A DNA stretch of 64,000 nt from Alcaligenes faecalis. Its GTDB lineage: Bacteria > Pseudomonadota > Gammaproteobacteria > Burkholderiales > Burkholderiaceae_B. The translations under genes were made by a program, and so were the position numbers. The number at the start of each line of letters is the position of its first letter. Positions within the stretch are counted from its first letter, which is position 1. Shown here piece after piece: positions 17,311 to 26,406 of the stretch. The notes beneath the pieces were generated by a model. That model saw only the letters and a list, made by a program, of their open reading frames with translations. It was not told where the DNA came from and made no database searches. The stretch is taken from assembly GCF_009497775.1 (NCBI RefSeq), contig NZ_CP031012.1:496001-560000 (forward strand), given 5' to 3'.

Positions 17311-18083
17311 GCACGCAACAAATCCGCTCGAACAGCCGCTGGATTCGCTTTGTGCCTTTGCTGGCGGTGCTGATCGGCATTCTGATCTGGGAGCTGTTAA
17401 GCAGGCAGTTGATCCCGCTGTTCCTGCCCTCACCCTGGGCCACGGTGCAGGCCGCTGTGGAACTGTGGTCCGAAGGCATGATCACGGAGGCGATTTATGC
17501 CTCCATGGGGCGTATTGCTCTGGGTTGGAGCATGGGCGTCATCGTGGGGGTGCCCATCGGCATCATCATGGGCAGCTCGCTGATCTTGCGCAAGGCGATC
17601 GAGCCTTATGTAGACTTCTTCCGCTTTGTTCCGCCCATCGCTTTTGTGACCCTGGCCATTATCTGGCTTGGCCCCGGCGAAGCCTCCAAGGTCGGGCTGA
17701 TTTTTTACGCCACGATTTTCATCGTCATCATCAGCGTGGTGGCGGGTGTGCAGGCAGTCAGCCAGGACAGGTTGCGTGCAGCGGCCACGCTGGGGGCAGG
17801 CCGCATGCGCACCTTGCTGACCGTGGTTGTGCCGTCCACCATTCCCGCCATCGTGACTGGAGCGCGGTTGGCCATGGGCAACTCTTTCCTGACAGTGGTG
17901 TCTGCCGAGATTGTGGCGGCCCAGGAAGGGATTGGCGCGCTGATCTGGTCGGCCCGCAATTATGGCCGTACCGAATGGGTGTTTGTAGGCATTATTTTGC
18001 TGGGCGTCTTGGGCTATATCAGCGACCAGATTCTGCGGTTTTTTGCCCTGAAATTTCTGGGGCGCTACGACATTAAAGTGTGA
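17307..18083 (+). CDS. ABC transporter permease, TauC/SsuC type
   Basis: A 258-residue inner-membrane protein with about six hydrophobic segments and the cytoplasmic coupling loop AAATLGAGRMRTLLTVVVP (the EAA-like motif of binding-protein-dependent permeases). The N-terminus has the LLAVLIGILIWELLSR helix typical of TauC. It overlaps the ATPase gene by four bases. Confidence 0.92.
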   Translation: MSTQQIRSNSRWIRFVPLLAVLIGILIWELLSRQLIPLFLPSPWATVQAAVELWSEGMITEAIYASMGRIALGWSMGVIVGVPIGIIMGSSLILRKAIEPYVDFFRFVPPIAFVTLAIIWLGPGEASKVGLIFYATIFIVIISVVAGVQAVSQDRLRAAATLGAGRMRTLLTVVVPSTIPAIVTGARLAMGNSFLTVVSAEIVAAQEGIGALIWSARNYGRTEWVFVGIILLGVLGYISDQILRFFALKFLGRYDIKV

Positions 18084-18117
18084 TCGCCCAAGACCTTGGG
18101 TGGCCAGGAGACAAGCT

Positions 18118-19086
18118 ATGTTTACTAGAATCAAATCGTATGCAAAAAAGCTGACACAGGAAAACATCAGCATCAAAAATACGATGGCAGCCAGTGCCTT
18201 GTCGGCGCTGTGTCTGTCCGGGGCGGTGGCGCAGGCGCAGACCGTGCCCATCGCGGTGGGGATAGACCCGACTTTCGTATCCTTTTTCGTCGCCAAGGAT
18301 CAGGGCCTGTTTCAAAAGCACGGGGTGGACGTCAAGCTGGTGACGTTTGGACCGGGCGGGGCCATGGTGGACGGCATGATGGCGGGGCAGGCCGTCATGA
18401 CCGCCTCGACCGAAACCACCCACCTGATCCGCATGCCGCACGCCGATATTCGCCCTGTTGGCATCGTGGGCGAGTCGGGCGACAACCTGAAGCTGGTGTC
18501 ACGAGCGGACATTACGGACCCCGCCCAAATCAAGACCTATGGCGTGGTACCGGGCGGGGTATTCGAGTATCTGACCAGCCTGAGCACGGAGAAATTCAAT
18601 GGTACAGGGGTCAAGGTCGCCCAGGTGAAATCCGGCCCGCCCGAGTTGCCTGCCTTGCTCTTGCGGGGTGATGTCGATGCGTTCTGGCTGTTTGAACCCT
18701 TTCCGAGCATGGTGAAACGCCAGGGCGGGAACATTCTTGCGAGCAGCAAGGACGTGGGATATACCTACGCCACGTGGGTATCGGCAATGGGCTCATGGTT
18801 GGAAAGCAATCCGGAGCAAGCGAAGAAAGTGCTGGATGCCTTGGCCGAGGCTTGCGAAGTAACCACCGCCAATCCGGATCTGGCTGCCGCTGCGGTTGAA
18901 AAGCAGGTGCGTATTCCGAAAACGCAAACCCTGGAGTTCCTGCGCGAGACACAGTGTCGGATGCGGGGTTTTACCCAGGATGATCTGAACGGTTACGATA
19001 GAATCGCTGACTTCCTGCAAGACCGGAAAATCACGACTCAGCGAGTTTCTTTCCGAGATAAAGTGGCCATGGGCTTTTATCCATAA
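18118..19086 (+). CDS. ABC periplasmic receptor, NMT1/TauA-like
   Basis: A 322-residue binding protein. The N-terminus is unusually long before the signal-like segment (MAASALSALCLSGAVAQAQ at about residues 23-41). The mature part, starting TVPIAVGIDPTFVSFFVAKDQGLFQKHG, matches the NMT1/SsuA/TauA fold. The ligand is not evident; family members bind sulfonates, thiamine precursors, phthalate or nitrate. The start at 18118 follows CAGGAG. It is the third transporter gene of the operon. Confidence 0.87.
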   Translation: MFTRIKSYAKKLTQENISIKNTMAASALSALCLSGAVAQAQTVPIAVGIDPTFVSFFVAKDQGLFQKHGVDVKLVTFGPGGAMVDGMMAGQAVMTASTETTHLIRMPHADIRPVGIVGESGDNLKLVSRADITDPAQIKTYGVVPGGVFEYLTSLSTEKFNGTGVKVAQVKSGPPELPALLLRGDVDAFWLFEPFPSMVKRQGGNILASSKDVGYTYATWVSAMGSWLESNPEQAKKVLDALAEACEVTTANPDLAAAAVEKQVRIPKTQTLEFLRETQCRMRGFTQDDLNGYDRIADFLQDRKITTQRVSFRDKVAMGFYP

Positions 19087-19174
19087 GTTCTATGTCTGCA
19101 CCTGAGAGACAGGAAAATCATACTTTTAATTAAAACCAGAAATTTTCTTGTTTTTACTGTGACGAGACACACCA

Positions 19175-19879
19175 GTGACCACAAAGCCGCTTTACGAACA
19201 ACTTGCCGATAAACTGACCCGCTACATCCAGGACGGTCGCCTGCAGCCGGGCGACCGTTTGCCTACCGAGGCCGAACTGGGGGAGATGTTTGGCGTCAGC
19301 CGCATTACCGTGCGCCAGGGCCTGGCGATTTTGACGCGCAATGGCTTGATCGAGCGCTTTCCCAGCCGGGGCTCTTTTGTGCTGGAACGCAAGAATACCG
19401 GCTCCTGGGAGCTGGGTTCCATCAATGATCTGGTACAGCTGGGTAAAGACACCACCACCAAGATTGCCAGCTGGGGGCTGGTCACACCGCCTGCCGAGAT
19501 TGCCGAATTCTTTGCGTCCGACGAGCCGGTCTACAAGCTGCAAGCGGTGCGCTACAAGTCTGCGGTTCCCTTGTATTTTGCAGAGAACTATTTGCTGCGC
19601 TCTATCGGTGAACGCATCCAGGTGGAGGATCTGGAAACGCGCACCATGGTGGAGATGCTGACGTCCGTGCTGAACGTGCCCATCAAGCATGCGCAAGAAG
19701 AGATCAGCATGGCCAACGCGTCGGCAGACATGGCCAAGCAGCTCTGGATCAAGGAGAACCAGGCTGTGATTGTGCAGCGTATTGATCTGTTCAATACCGA
19801 TGACAAGCCGGTGCAAAGCGGCAAGGGCTGGTGGCGCAGCGAGCATTTCAAGCGACGCTTCAAACTGAACTACGTCTGA
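19175..19879 (+). CDS. GntR regulator, HutC/UTRA subfamily
   Basis: A 234-residue regulator starting with GTG. The N-terminal winged helix (PLYEQLADKLTRYI, LPTEAELGEMFGVSRITVRQ) is followed by a UTRA effector domain (about 85-230). It lies 88 bases after the ABC receptor on the same strand and probably regulates that operon, perhaps through the palindromes at 15979-16007. HutC-type proteins sense small metabolites. Confidence 0.87.
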   Translation: MTTKPLYEQLADKLTRYIQDGRLQPGDRLPTEAELGEMFGVSRITVRQGLAILTRNGLIERFPSRGSFVLERKNTGSWELGSINDLVQLGKDTTTKIASWGLVTPPAEIAEFFASDEPVYKLQAVRYKSAVPLYFAENYLLRSIGERIQVEDLETRTMVEMLTSVLNVPIKHAQEEISMANASADMAKQLWIKENQAVIVQRIDLFNTDDKPVQSGKGWWRSEHFKRRFKLNYV

Positions 19880-19921
19880 AGCCGGGGCTGGCGCCAGGCC
19901 AGACCTTGCCGGTATGCCGGC

Positions 19922-20383
19922 TTACACAGGCAAACGCTGTCCTTTGGCCTTGATGCAGGACAGCACAATCTGCGAATGGATTTTGGTGACGCCGCGCAGC
20001 GTGTTGAGCTTGTGAATCACAAAGTTGGAGAAGGTCTCGAAGTTGCGCGTGCGTATGTGCAGCATGTAGTTCGCCTGCCCGGTCACGATGTAGGCGTGCA
20101 GCACTTCATCCATGGTGGCCAGCGCCTTGCTCAGGTACTGATGCTCGCTTTCGTTGAGCTGTCCAATATTCACTTCCACGAAAGCTTCAATGGCAAAGCC
20201 CAGCTTGCCCGCGCTCAGGTTGGCGCTGTAGTTTTCGATCAGCCCTTCCTGCTCCAGAATTTTTACCCGCCGGTGGCAGGAGGAGGGGGAAAGGGCCACC
20301 AGGTCAGCCAGCTCCTGGTTGCTGAGCCTGCCGTTGTCCTGCAAAAGGCGCAGGATTTTCAGGTCTGTCTCGTCTAGTCTCAT
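19922..20383 (-). CDS. kynR: Lrp/AsnC regulator, probable KynR
   Basis: A 153-residue regulator with an AsnC helix-turn-helix (LDETDLKILRLLQDNGRLSN, LADLVALSPSSCHRRVKILE) and a C-terminal RAM ligand-binding domain. It is divergent from kynU across 143 bp. In pseudomonads the AsnC-type KynR, encoded beside the kyn genes, activates them in response to kynurenine. That role is inferred here from position. Confidence 0.8.
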   Translation of the reverse strand: MRLDETDLKILRLLQDNGRLSNQELADLVALSPSSCHRRVKILEQEGLIENYSANLSAGKLGFAIEAFVEVNIGQLNESEHQYLSKALATMDEVLHAYIVTGQANYMLHIRTRNFETFSNFVIHKLNTLRGVTKIHSQIVLSCIKAKGQRLPV

Positions 20384-20526
20384 ATTTTAGAATTATCTAT
20401 GAAAAGGGTTTTTAAAAACCGAATTTTCTTCCAGATTTAATCATAATCTTCATCGCTTTGGAATAATTTGCCAGAGGCTCGATGCTAGACTAAATGTCGT
20501 AAAAAGCAGAATCGAGGAGCATGAAC
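20384..20526. promoter_or_regulatory. divergent kynR-kynU promoter region
   Basis: An AT-rich 143-bp gap between the divergent genes, as expected for an AsnC-family regulator binding site. No sharply defined palindrome was located. Confidence 0.4.
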
Positions 20527-21777
20527 ATGATTACCTTGCAGCAATGCGAGCAGTGGGATCAGGCCGATGAACTGGCTGCCTTCAAAGCCAAGTTCGACCT
20601 GCCACCCAACACGATTTATCTGGACGGGAACTCGCTGGGCGCCATGCCCCGACACGCCATGGAGCGCGCCCAGGAAGTCATTGGTCAGGAATGGCGTACC
20701 GACCTGATCAATAGCTGGAACAAAGCAGGCTGGTGGACCTTGCCCGTGCGTCTGGGCGACCAGATGTCGCCCCTGATCGGTGCCGGTCACGGTGAAACCA
20801 TCGTGAGCGACAGCACCTCGGTCAATCTGTTCAAGGTGCTGGCTGCCGCCGTCAATTTGCAAAAAGAGCGTCATCCGGAAAAGAAAGTCATCCTGGCCGA
20901 GCGCGATTCCTTCCCTACGGATCTGTACATCATTGAAGGGTTTAACGCCTTCTTTGGCAAAGACTATAGGCTGGAGTTGATTGACGACCCGGCAGACCTG
21001 CAAACGGCCGTCAATGATGAAACCGCTGTGGTGGTGTTGTCCCATGTGAATTACCGCACGGGCTACTTGCACGATATGCAGGCCACCAACCGCCTGGTGC
21101 ATGAGCACAATGGCCTGTTGATCTGGGACTTGTGCCACTCCGTGGGTGCCTTGCCCATCGAGCTGAAAGACAGCCAGTCTGACTTTGCCATCGGCTGCAC
21201 CTACAAGTATCTGAACGCCGGTCCGGGTGCTCCCGCCTTGCTGTGGGTGAACCCCAAGCTGATGAGCCAGATTAGCCAGCCCCTGTCCGGCTGGTGGGGC
21301 CACAAGCACCCCTTTGCCATGAGCCCGTCTTATGAAGCGGCCAGCGGTATCGAGCGCTTCCTGTGCGGTACTCAGCCCATTGTGTCCTTGAGCCTGGTGG
21401 CTTGCGGTGTGGACGTGTTCCTGCAAACTGACTTGCAGGCCGTGCGCCGTAAATCCCTGGCCCTGACAGACTTGTTCATCGCTTTGGTGGAACAGGAATG
21501 TGCGGAATTTGGTCTGCGTCTGGTGACCCCGCGTGACCACCACTACCGTGGCAGCCATGTCAGCTTTGCTCACGAGCAAGGTTATGCCGTGGTGCAGGCC
21601 CTGATCGCCCGTGGTGTGATTGGTGACTACCGCGAACCTGAAGTGATGCGCTTTGGTGTCACTCCCTTGTATCTGTCTTTTGTGGATATCTGGCAGGCTG
21701 TGCAGCATATCAAGACGGTGCTGACCGATAAGGAATGGGACAAGCCCGCCTACAAAACACGCTCCAAGGTGACCTGA
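20527..21777 (+). CDS. kynU: kynureninase
   Basis: A 416-residue PLP enzyme that splits L-kynurenine into anthranilate and alanine in tryptophan catabolism. The PLP lysine is in GCTYKYLNAGPGAPA (K227 from this start). Other family stretches are IYLDGNSLGAMP at the N-terminus and WDLCHSVGALP. The ATG at 20521 sits one base after AGGAG, too close; the ATG at 20527 has a seven-base gap and gives the usual length of 416. The permease gene follows after 38 bases. Neither kynA nor kynB is in the window. Confidence 0.93.
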   Translation: MITLQQCEQWDQADELAAFKAKFDLPPNTIYLDGNSLGAMPRHAMERAQEVIGQEWRTDLINSWNKAGWWTLPVRLGDQMSPLIGAGHGETIVSDSTSVNLFKVLAAAVNLQKERHPEKKVILAERDSFPTDLYIIEGFNAFFGKDYRLELIDDPADLQTAVNDETAVVVLSHVNYRTGYLHDMQATNRLVHEHNGLLIWDLCHSVGALPIELKDSQSDFAIGCTYKYLNAGPGAPALLWVNPKLMSQISQPLSGWWGHKHPFAMSPSYEAASGIERFLCGTQPIVSLSLVACGVDVFLQTDLQAVRRKSLALTDLFIALVEQECAEFGLRLVTPRDHHYRGSHVSFAHEQGYAVVQALIARGVIGDYREPEVMRFGVTPLYLSFVDIWQAVQHIKTVLTDKEWDKPAYKTRSKVT

Positions 21778-21815
21778 TCAAGGTGATATAAAAAAACAAG
21801 CATTAAGGAGGAGAC

Positions 21816-23201
21816 ATGAGCCGATTTGAGCAAATTCAATCGCGCGAAGCCGGGCTGCATAAAAAACTGAGCGCCCGCCAAATGAGCATGATTGCGATCG
21901 GGGGCGCCATCGGTACCGGTTTGTTCCTGGGCAGCAAATTTGCCATTGGCTTTGCCGGTCCCGGCGTTGTACTGAGTTATGTGATTGGCGGCTTCATTGC
22001 TCTGGTCCTGATGGGCTGCCTGGCTGAGATGACGGTGGAACACCCTACCTCGGGCTCCTTTGGAGCCTATGCGGAGTTCTACATTCATCCGCTGGCCGGG
22101 TTCCTGGTGCGCTATAGCTATTGGGCTTGCATTGTCCTGGCTGTGGGCACCGAGGTGACGGCGGTGGCGGACTATATGAAGTTCTGGTTCCCGGATGTTT
22201 CACCCTGGATCTGGATCGCCTTTTTCTCCGCCGTGCTGATTGCCGTCAATGCTTACAGCGTCAAGGCGTTTGGCTCGGTGGAGTATTGGTTTGCCCTGAT
22301 CAAGGTGTTCGCCATCATTGCGTTCATCGTGCTGGCCATTGGCATGTTGACGGGCTATTACAAGCCCGCGCAGATACAGGAAAACCTGATTGGCCAGGGC
22401 GGCTTCATGCCCAATGGCTGGTATGGGGTGTGGGTAGGGGTGATCATTTCCATCTTCAGTTATCTGAGTATCGAGATGATTGCCGTGGCGGCGGGCGAGG
22501 CAGAAAACCCCGAGCAAGCCGTGCGTCAGGCCTTCAAGGCCACGATCTGGCGCTTGATCATTTTCTACCTGCTGTCCTTGTCCCTGATCGTGATGCTGGT
22601 GCCTTGGCAGGTGCTGGTGGCGGATGGCACGACCAGTCCGTTTATCACCGTGATGCAGTCCGTTGGCATTCCTTATGCAGACAGCATTCTGAATTTCATC
22701 GTGATTATTGCGGCCTTGTCGGCCATGAACAGCATGCTTTATATCTCGACCCGCATGATGTTCAGCCTGTCGCGTGCGGGTGATGCACCTGCCGCGCTGG
22801 GCAAGGTAGCTCGCAATGGTGTGCCCTTGAACGCCCTGGCCTTGTCGGCCAGCGGTGTGGCTGTGGCTGCGGTGGTGTATGCCTACAATCCGGAAACCGC
22901 CTTTCCGGTGATGATTGCCTTGTCCATGTTTGGTGCCTTGTTCACGTGGGGCATGATCTTCCTGACCCACTTGTTCTTCCGCCGCCGCGTGGCCCAGGAT
23001 GGCGTGCAACTACGCTTTCGCATGCCTGCCTATCCCATCGGCACCTTGCTGGGTTTGATCGGTATCGTGGCGATTTTGGTGACCACCTGGTTCATCAATA
23101 TCTTCCACTACACCTTGCTGTTTGGTGTGCCGTTCCTGCTGGCCTTGATCGTGATTTACTTTGTGCGTGCGCGTCGCTCCAAGACGGAGCCGTCACTCTA
23201 G
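21816..23201 (+). CDS. amino acid permease (AAT/APC family), probable kynurenine or tryptophan importer
   Basis: A 461-residue inner-membrane protein with about 12 hydrophobic segments. The N-terminal KLSARQMSMIAIGGAIGTGL and EMTVEHPTSGSFGAYAE are hallmarks of the AroP/GabP-type amino acid transporters. A strong AAGGAGGAG precedes the ATG. It lies 38 bases downstream of kynU and is probably cotranscribed, so kynurenine, tryptophan or anthranilate-related amino acids are the likely cargo. This is an inference from context. Confidence 0.85.
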   Translation: MSRFEQIQSREAGLHKKLSARQMSMIAIGGAIGTGLFLGSKFAIGFAGPGVVLSYVIGGFIALVLMGCLAEMTVEHPTSGSFGAYAEFYIHPLAGFLVRYSYWACIVLAVGTEVTAVADYMKFWFPDVSPWIWIAFFSAVLIAVNAYSVKAFGSVEYWFALIKVFAIIAFIVLAIGMLTGYYKPAQIQENLIGQGGFMPNGWYGVWVGVIISIFSYLSIEMIAVAAGEAENPEQAVRQAFKATIWRLIIFYLLSLSLIVMLVPWQVLVADGTTSPFITVMQSVGIPYADSILNFIVIIAALSAMNSMLYISTRMMFSLSRAGDAPAALGKVARNGVPLNALALSASGVAVAAVVYAYNPETAFPVMIALSMFGALFTWGMIFLTHLFFRRRVAQDGVQLRFRMPAYPIGTLLGLIGIVAILVTTWFINIFHYTLLFGVPFLLALIVIYFVRARRSKTEPSL

Positions 23202-23325
23202 GCTTGCACGTGTCAGAGTATGGGTGAATAAGGTATATGCGGCTGTAGTCATGTGTTGCCTTGAGCCAGGACGCTACACTGAGGCGGGTTGTTTGACAGA
23301 CCCGTACTCATGTAAGGACAACGCT

Positions 23326-23874
23326 ATGGCAGCACTAAAACCCCAGTTGCGTGAGGCTTTGCTGTTACGCCTGGTCCACGCCTTGGAGGATCAGCCACGG
23401 GCAACGATGGAACAGCTTGCGACTCAAGTGGGCTTGAGTCGCGCTACCTTATGCCGTTATTTTTCCTCGCGTGAGGCCATGATCCTGGAGATTGTCCAGG
23501 AGGGCGCCCGTTGTACTGAGCTGGCTGTCGAGCGTTCTCGTTTGCAAGAGGGCGGGGCCGAGCGTGCCATCATGCGCCTGATTCAGGAGTTGCTGCCTAT
23601 AGTGGAGCTCTCTATGTATGTGGCGCGGCAAGGTGACGGCCAGGACTCCTTTAACCCTCGTTCTGACACTCTGTATCTGGGTCTGATTGATCAGTGTCGG
23701 TACTGGCAGGAGATGGGAGAGTTACGCCGGGACATATCGGCTTTGTGGCTGTGCGAGTCCTTGTTTGCCTTGCTCAATAAAGCAGCCAAATCCATACGCC
23801 AAGGTCGTTTGGCACGGCAGGATGCGCCTCGCCATGTTTTTGCCGTCTTGTGGGGGGGCATTGCTCATTCTTGA
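23326..23874 (+). CDS. TetR-family regulator
   Basis: A 182-residue regulator with an N-terminal TetR helix-turn-helix (TMEQLATQVGLSRATLCRYF, then SSREAMILEI) and a divergent ligand domain. The ATG at 23326 follows AAGGA by seven bases; the much longer frame from 23161 would overlap the permease end and is rejected. It is followed after 75 bases by the peroxiredoxin gene and may control it. The effector is unknown. Confidence 0.82.
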   Translation: MAALKPQLREALLLRLVHALEDQPRATMEQLATQVGLSRATLCRYFSSREAMILEIVQEGARCTELAVERSRLQEGGAERAIMRLIQELLPIVELSMYVARQGDGQDSFNPRSDTLYLGLIDQCRYWQEMGELRRDISALWLCESLFALLNKAAKSIRQGRLARQDAPRHVFAVLWGGIAHS

Positions 23875-23949
23875 AAATGGGCTTGTCTTGATGTGCTTAA
23901 GCCGATTACGCTGCTTGCTGGTGCGGCGCACAAATACGGAGGCAATGGC

Positions 23950-24501
23950 ATGAAACAGGCAATAGGATCTTTTTCTTTGGGCTTGTCCCTGCTGATGGGA
24001 GCAGGTGGCGCACAGGCCGCTTTGGACGTGGGCACGCCCGCGCCGGACTTCACCGTACAAGCCGCTCTGGCCGGTAAAACCTTTGAATTCAATTTGAATG
24101 AGGCCTTAAAGAAGGGGCCAGTCGTCCTGTATTTTTATCCGGCAGCGTTTACTCAGGGTTGTACCGTCGAAGCGCATACTTTTGCGGAAGCTATTGACGA
24201 ATACAGCTATTTTGGCGCCACCGTGATTGGCTTGTCTTCGGACAATATCGACACCCTGAAGGATTTTTCCACCGGGCCTTGCGGCAGCAAGTTTGCGGTG
24301 GGGGCGGACACCACAGGCCAGGTTATCAAGGCTTATGACGCGGGCCTGGGAACGCATACCGAACGTGCTTCCCGCATTTCCTACGTCATTTCGCCTGAGC
24401 GAAAAATCATTTTTGAATATACGGCGATGGAGCCGGACGAGCACGTGAACAAGACTCTGGGCGCCGTACGCGACTGGACCGCACAGCAGGGACCCAAGTA
24501 G
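23950..24501 (+). CDS. exported peroxiredoxin (AhpC/TSA, BCP-like)
   Basis: A 183-residue thioredoxin-fold peroxidase with an N-terminal signal peptide (residues 1-23, cleavage after AQA). The peroxidatic cysteine is C71 in YPAAFTQGCTVEAHTF. A second cysteine, C111, in TGPCGSKFAV could be the resolving one. The start at 23950 follows GGAGG by seven bases and places the signal peptide at the very N-terminus. Export to the periplasm is less usual for this family. The amidohydrolase gene follows after 12 bases, so the two are cotranscribed. Confidence 0.85.
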   Translation: MKQAIGSFSLGLSLLMGAGGAQAALDVGTPAPDFTVQAALAGKTFEFNLNEALKKGPVVLYFYPAAFTQGCTVEAHTFAEAIDEYSYFGATVIGLSSDNIDTLKDFSTGPCGSKFAVGADTTGQVIKAYDAGLGTHTERASRISYVISPERKIIFEYTAMEPDEHVNKTLGAVRDWTAQQGPK

Positions 24502-24513
24502 AAAGGGGAACAT

Positions 24514-26253
24514 ATGTCGTTCAAAAGCATACTGAAGGTGTGTGTGTTGGCGAGCAGTATGGTGATGGCTGGCTCTGCCTGGACGGCGGAAATGGCCGAT
24601 CAGATCTGGATGGGCGGTCCCGTGCTGACGATGAGTGACAGCCAGCCTGCTGCCCAAGCGGTCGCGGTCAAGGATGGTCTGATTCTGGATGTGGGCACCT
24701 TGCAGGCGATGCAAGCCTATAAAGGTCAGGACACCACCGTGATCGACTTGCAGGGCAAGGCTTTGCTACCGGGTTTTGTGGACGCACATAGCCACGCCTT
24801 CATGATCGGTTTGCAGGCCATGTCCGCCAATCTGCTATCGCCCCCGGATGGCGCGGTCAAAGATATCCAGAGTTTGCAGGCGACCCTCAAGCAATGGCTG
24901 GGTGAGCAAAGTAAAACCAGGGAGGTGGATCTGATCCTGGGCTTCGGTTATGACGATGCCCAGTTGGCAGAACAGCGACATCCCAATCGACATGAATTGG
25001 ATGCCGTGTCCGAGTCAGTGCCGATTATCATCATTCATCAGTCTAGCCACATTGGAGTGCTCAACAGCAAGGCCTTGGAGATGGCGGGCATTTCCGCCCA
25101 GACCCCGGATCCTGCAGGCGGTGTCATTCGGCGCGAAGAGGGCGGGACTCAACCTGATGGGGTGCTGGAGGAGATGGCTTTTTTCTCCAGCATGACCAGC
25201 CAGATGGGCAAACTTACGTCCGAACAGGTTCAGGCTCTGTTTGTTGCCGGCACCGATCTGCTAAAGCGTTATGGCTATACGACCGGGCAGGAGGGGCGGG
25301 CGACGTCCGATACGGTGCCTTTAATGCAGGCAGCAGCGACGGCGGGCAAAATCGATATTGATGTCGCCGTCTATGTTGATGTGCTGCAGGACCGGGACTA
25401 TATCGCGCGTCATGTATCGCGTCATTACACCGACGGTTTCCGGGTGGCTGGTGCCAAGCTCACGATTGACGGTTCTCCTCAGGGTTTTACGGCCTATCGC
25501 GACCGCCCCTATTACAAACCGCCAGCAGGCTACCGCGCTGATTACCGCGGTTATGCGGCGGTCACGCCAGATCAGGTGTTTGAGTCGGTGGACTGGGCCT
25601 TCAAGAACGATATACAGCTTCTGACTCATGCGAATGGTGAGGCAGCTTCGGATCTTTTGTTGGCTGCGATTAAAACAGCCCGTGACAAGTATGGCCCCCG
25701 GGATCGGCGAGCCGTATTGATTCATGGGCAGTTTTTGCGCCGGGACCAGGTGGCGGCCATAGCGGCGCTGGATGTCTTTCCTTCTTTGTTCCCCATGCAC
25801 ACCTTTTATTGGGGGGACTGGCACCGTGACCGCACAGTGGGGCCGGTCAATGCCGACAATATTTCCCCCACTGGCTGGGTGCGCGAGCACGGCTTGATGT
25901 TTTCCACCCACCACGACGCGCCAGTTGCCTTTCCTGATTCCATGCGGGTGCTGTCGGCGACCGTGACTCGTCGCACTCGATCGGGCGATATTCTGGGGCC
26001 GGACCAGAGGGTGGATGTCATGACGGCCCTTAAGGCGATGACTATCTGGCCGGCTTTCCAGCATTTTGAGGAGAAGGAGAAAGGGTCGATTGAGCCGGGC
26101 AAGCTGGCGGATTTTGTCGTCTTGTCACAAGACCCGACAGCGGTCGACCCTGAACAATTGGCCAACTTGCAAGTGATTCAGACCATCAAGCGGGGCAAGC
26201 TCATTTATGACCAGGATGGGGCACTGGAGACAAATCGGCTTGTCCGCCACTAA
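24514..26253 (+). CDS. exported metal-dependent amidohydrolase (YtcJ-like)
   Basis: A 579-residue amidohydrolase-superfamily protein with a signal peptide (residues 1-25). The beta-strand metal motif is H92-x-H94 in FVDAHSHAF, preceded by VIDLQGKALLPGF. Later motifs (QLLTHANGEA, FSTHHDAPV, and EPGKLADFVVLS near the C-terminus) fit the Amidohydro_3 group. These enzymes hydrolyse C-N bonds of varied substrates. The substrate cannot be named. It is in one operon with the exported peroxiredoxin. Confidence 0.85.
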   Translation: MSFKSILKVCVLASSMVMAGSAWTAEMADQIWMGGPVLTMSDSQPAAQAVAVKDGLILDVGTLQAMQAYKGQDTTVIDLQGKALLPGFVDAHSHAFMIGLQAMSANLLSPPDGAVKDIQSLQATLKQWLGEQSKTREVDLILGFGYDDAQLAEQRHPNRHELDAVSESVPIIIIHQSSHIGVLNSKALEMAGISAQTPDPAGGVIRREEGGTQPDGVLEEMAFFSSMTSQMGKLTSEQVQALFVAGTDLLKRYGYTTGQEGRATSDTVPLMQAAATAGKIDIDVAVYVDVLQDRDYIARHVSRHYTDGFRVAGAKLTIDGSPQGFTAYRDRPYYKPPAGYRADYRGYAAVTPDQVFESVDWAFKNDIQLLTHANGEAASDLLLAAIKTARDKYGPRDRRAVLIHGQFLRRDQVAAIAALDVFPSLFPMHTFYWGDWHRDRTVGPVNADNISPTGWVREHGLMFSTHHDAPVAFPDSMRVLSATVTRRTRSGDILGPDQRVDVMTALKAMTIWPAFQHFEEKEKGSIEPGKLADFVVLSQDPTAVDPEQLANLQVIQTIKRGKLIYDQDGALETNRLVRH

Positions 26254-26255
26254 GA

Positions 26256-26283
26256 TCAGACAGACCGTGCGAATGCTGTCTGA
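26256..26283. repeat. 7-bp-arm inverted repeat after the amidohydrolase
   Basis: TCAGACA (26256-26262) and TGTCTGA (26277-26283) around 14 bases, three bases beyond the stop codon. No T-run follows, so terminator function is uncertain. Confidence 0.45.
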
Positions 26284-26289
26284 ATTGAG

Positions 26290-26319
26290 CGCTCAAATGT
26301 TCATACGAACATTTGAGCG
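26290..26319. promoter_or_regulatory. GlpR-like palindromic operator
   Basis: Thirteen-base arms (26290-26302 and 26307-26319) are exact reverse complements around ATAC. The core TGTTC-ATAC-GAACA resembles the GlpR site of enterics (TGTTCG-ATAA-CGAACA) but is two bases shorter. The TGAGCGTCA at the outer right edge recurs at 26336-26344. It lies 87 bases before the DeoR/GlpR-family gene. Confidence 0.75.
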
Positions 26320-26406
26320 TCATAAAACTTTCATCTGAGCGTCACCGACTCGTAACTTCGCGTTCCTACACTGCCGGGTATTCAAACGAAACCCATACGC
26401 CGTGTT

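Noticed and set aside
20485..21708. 407-codon minus-strand frame
   Set aside because: It lies opposite kynU, which has a clear PLP motif and ribosome binding site. The antisense frame is His/Gln-rich with no family resemblance.
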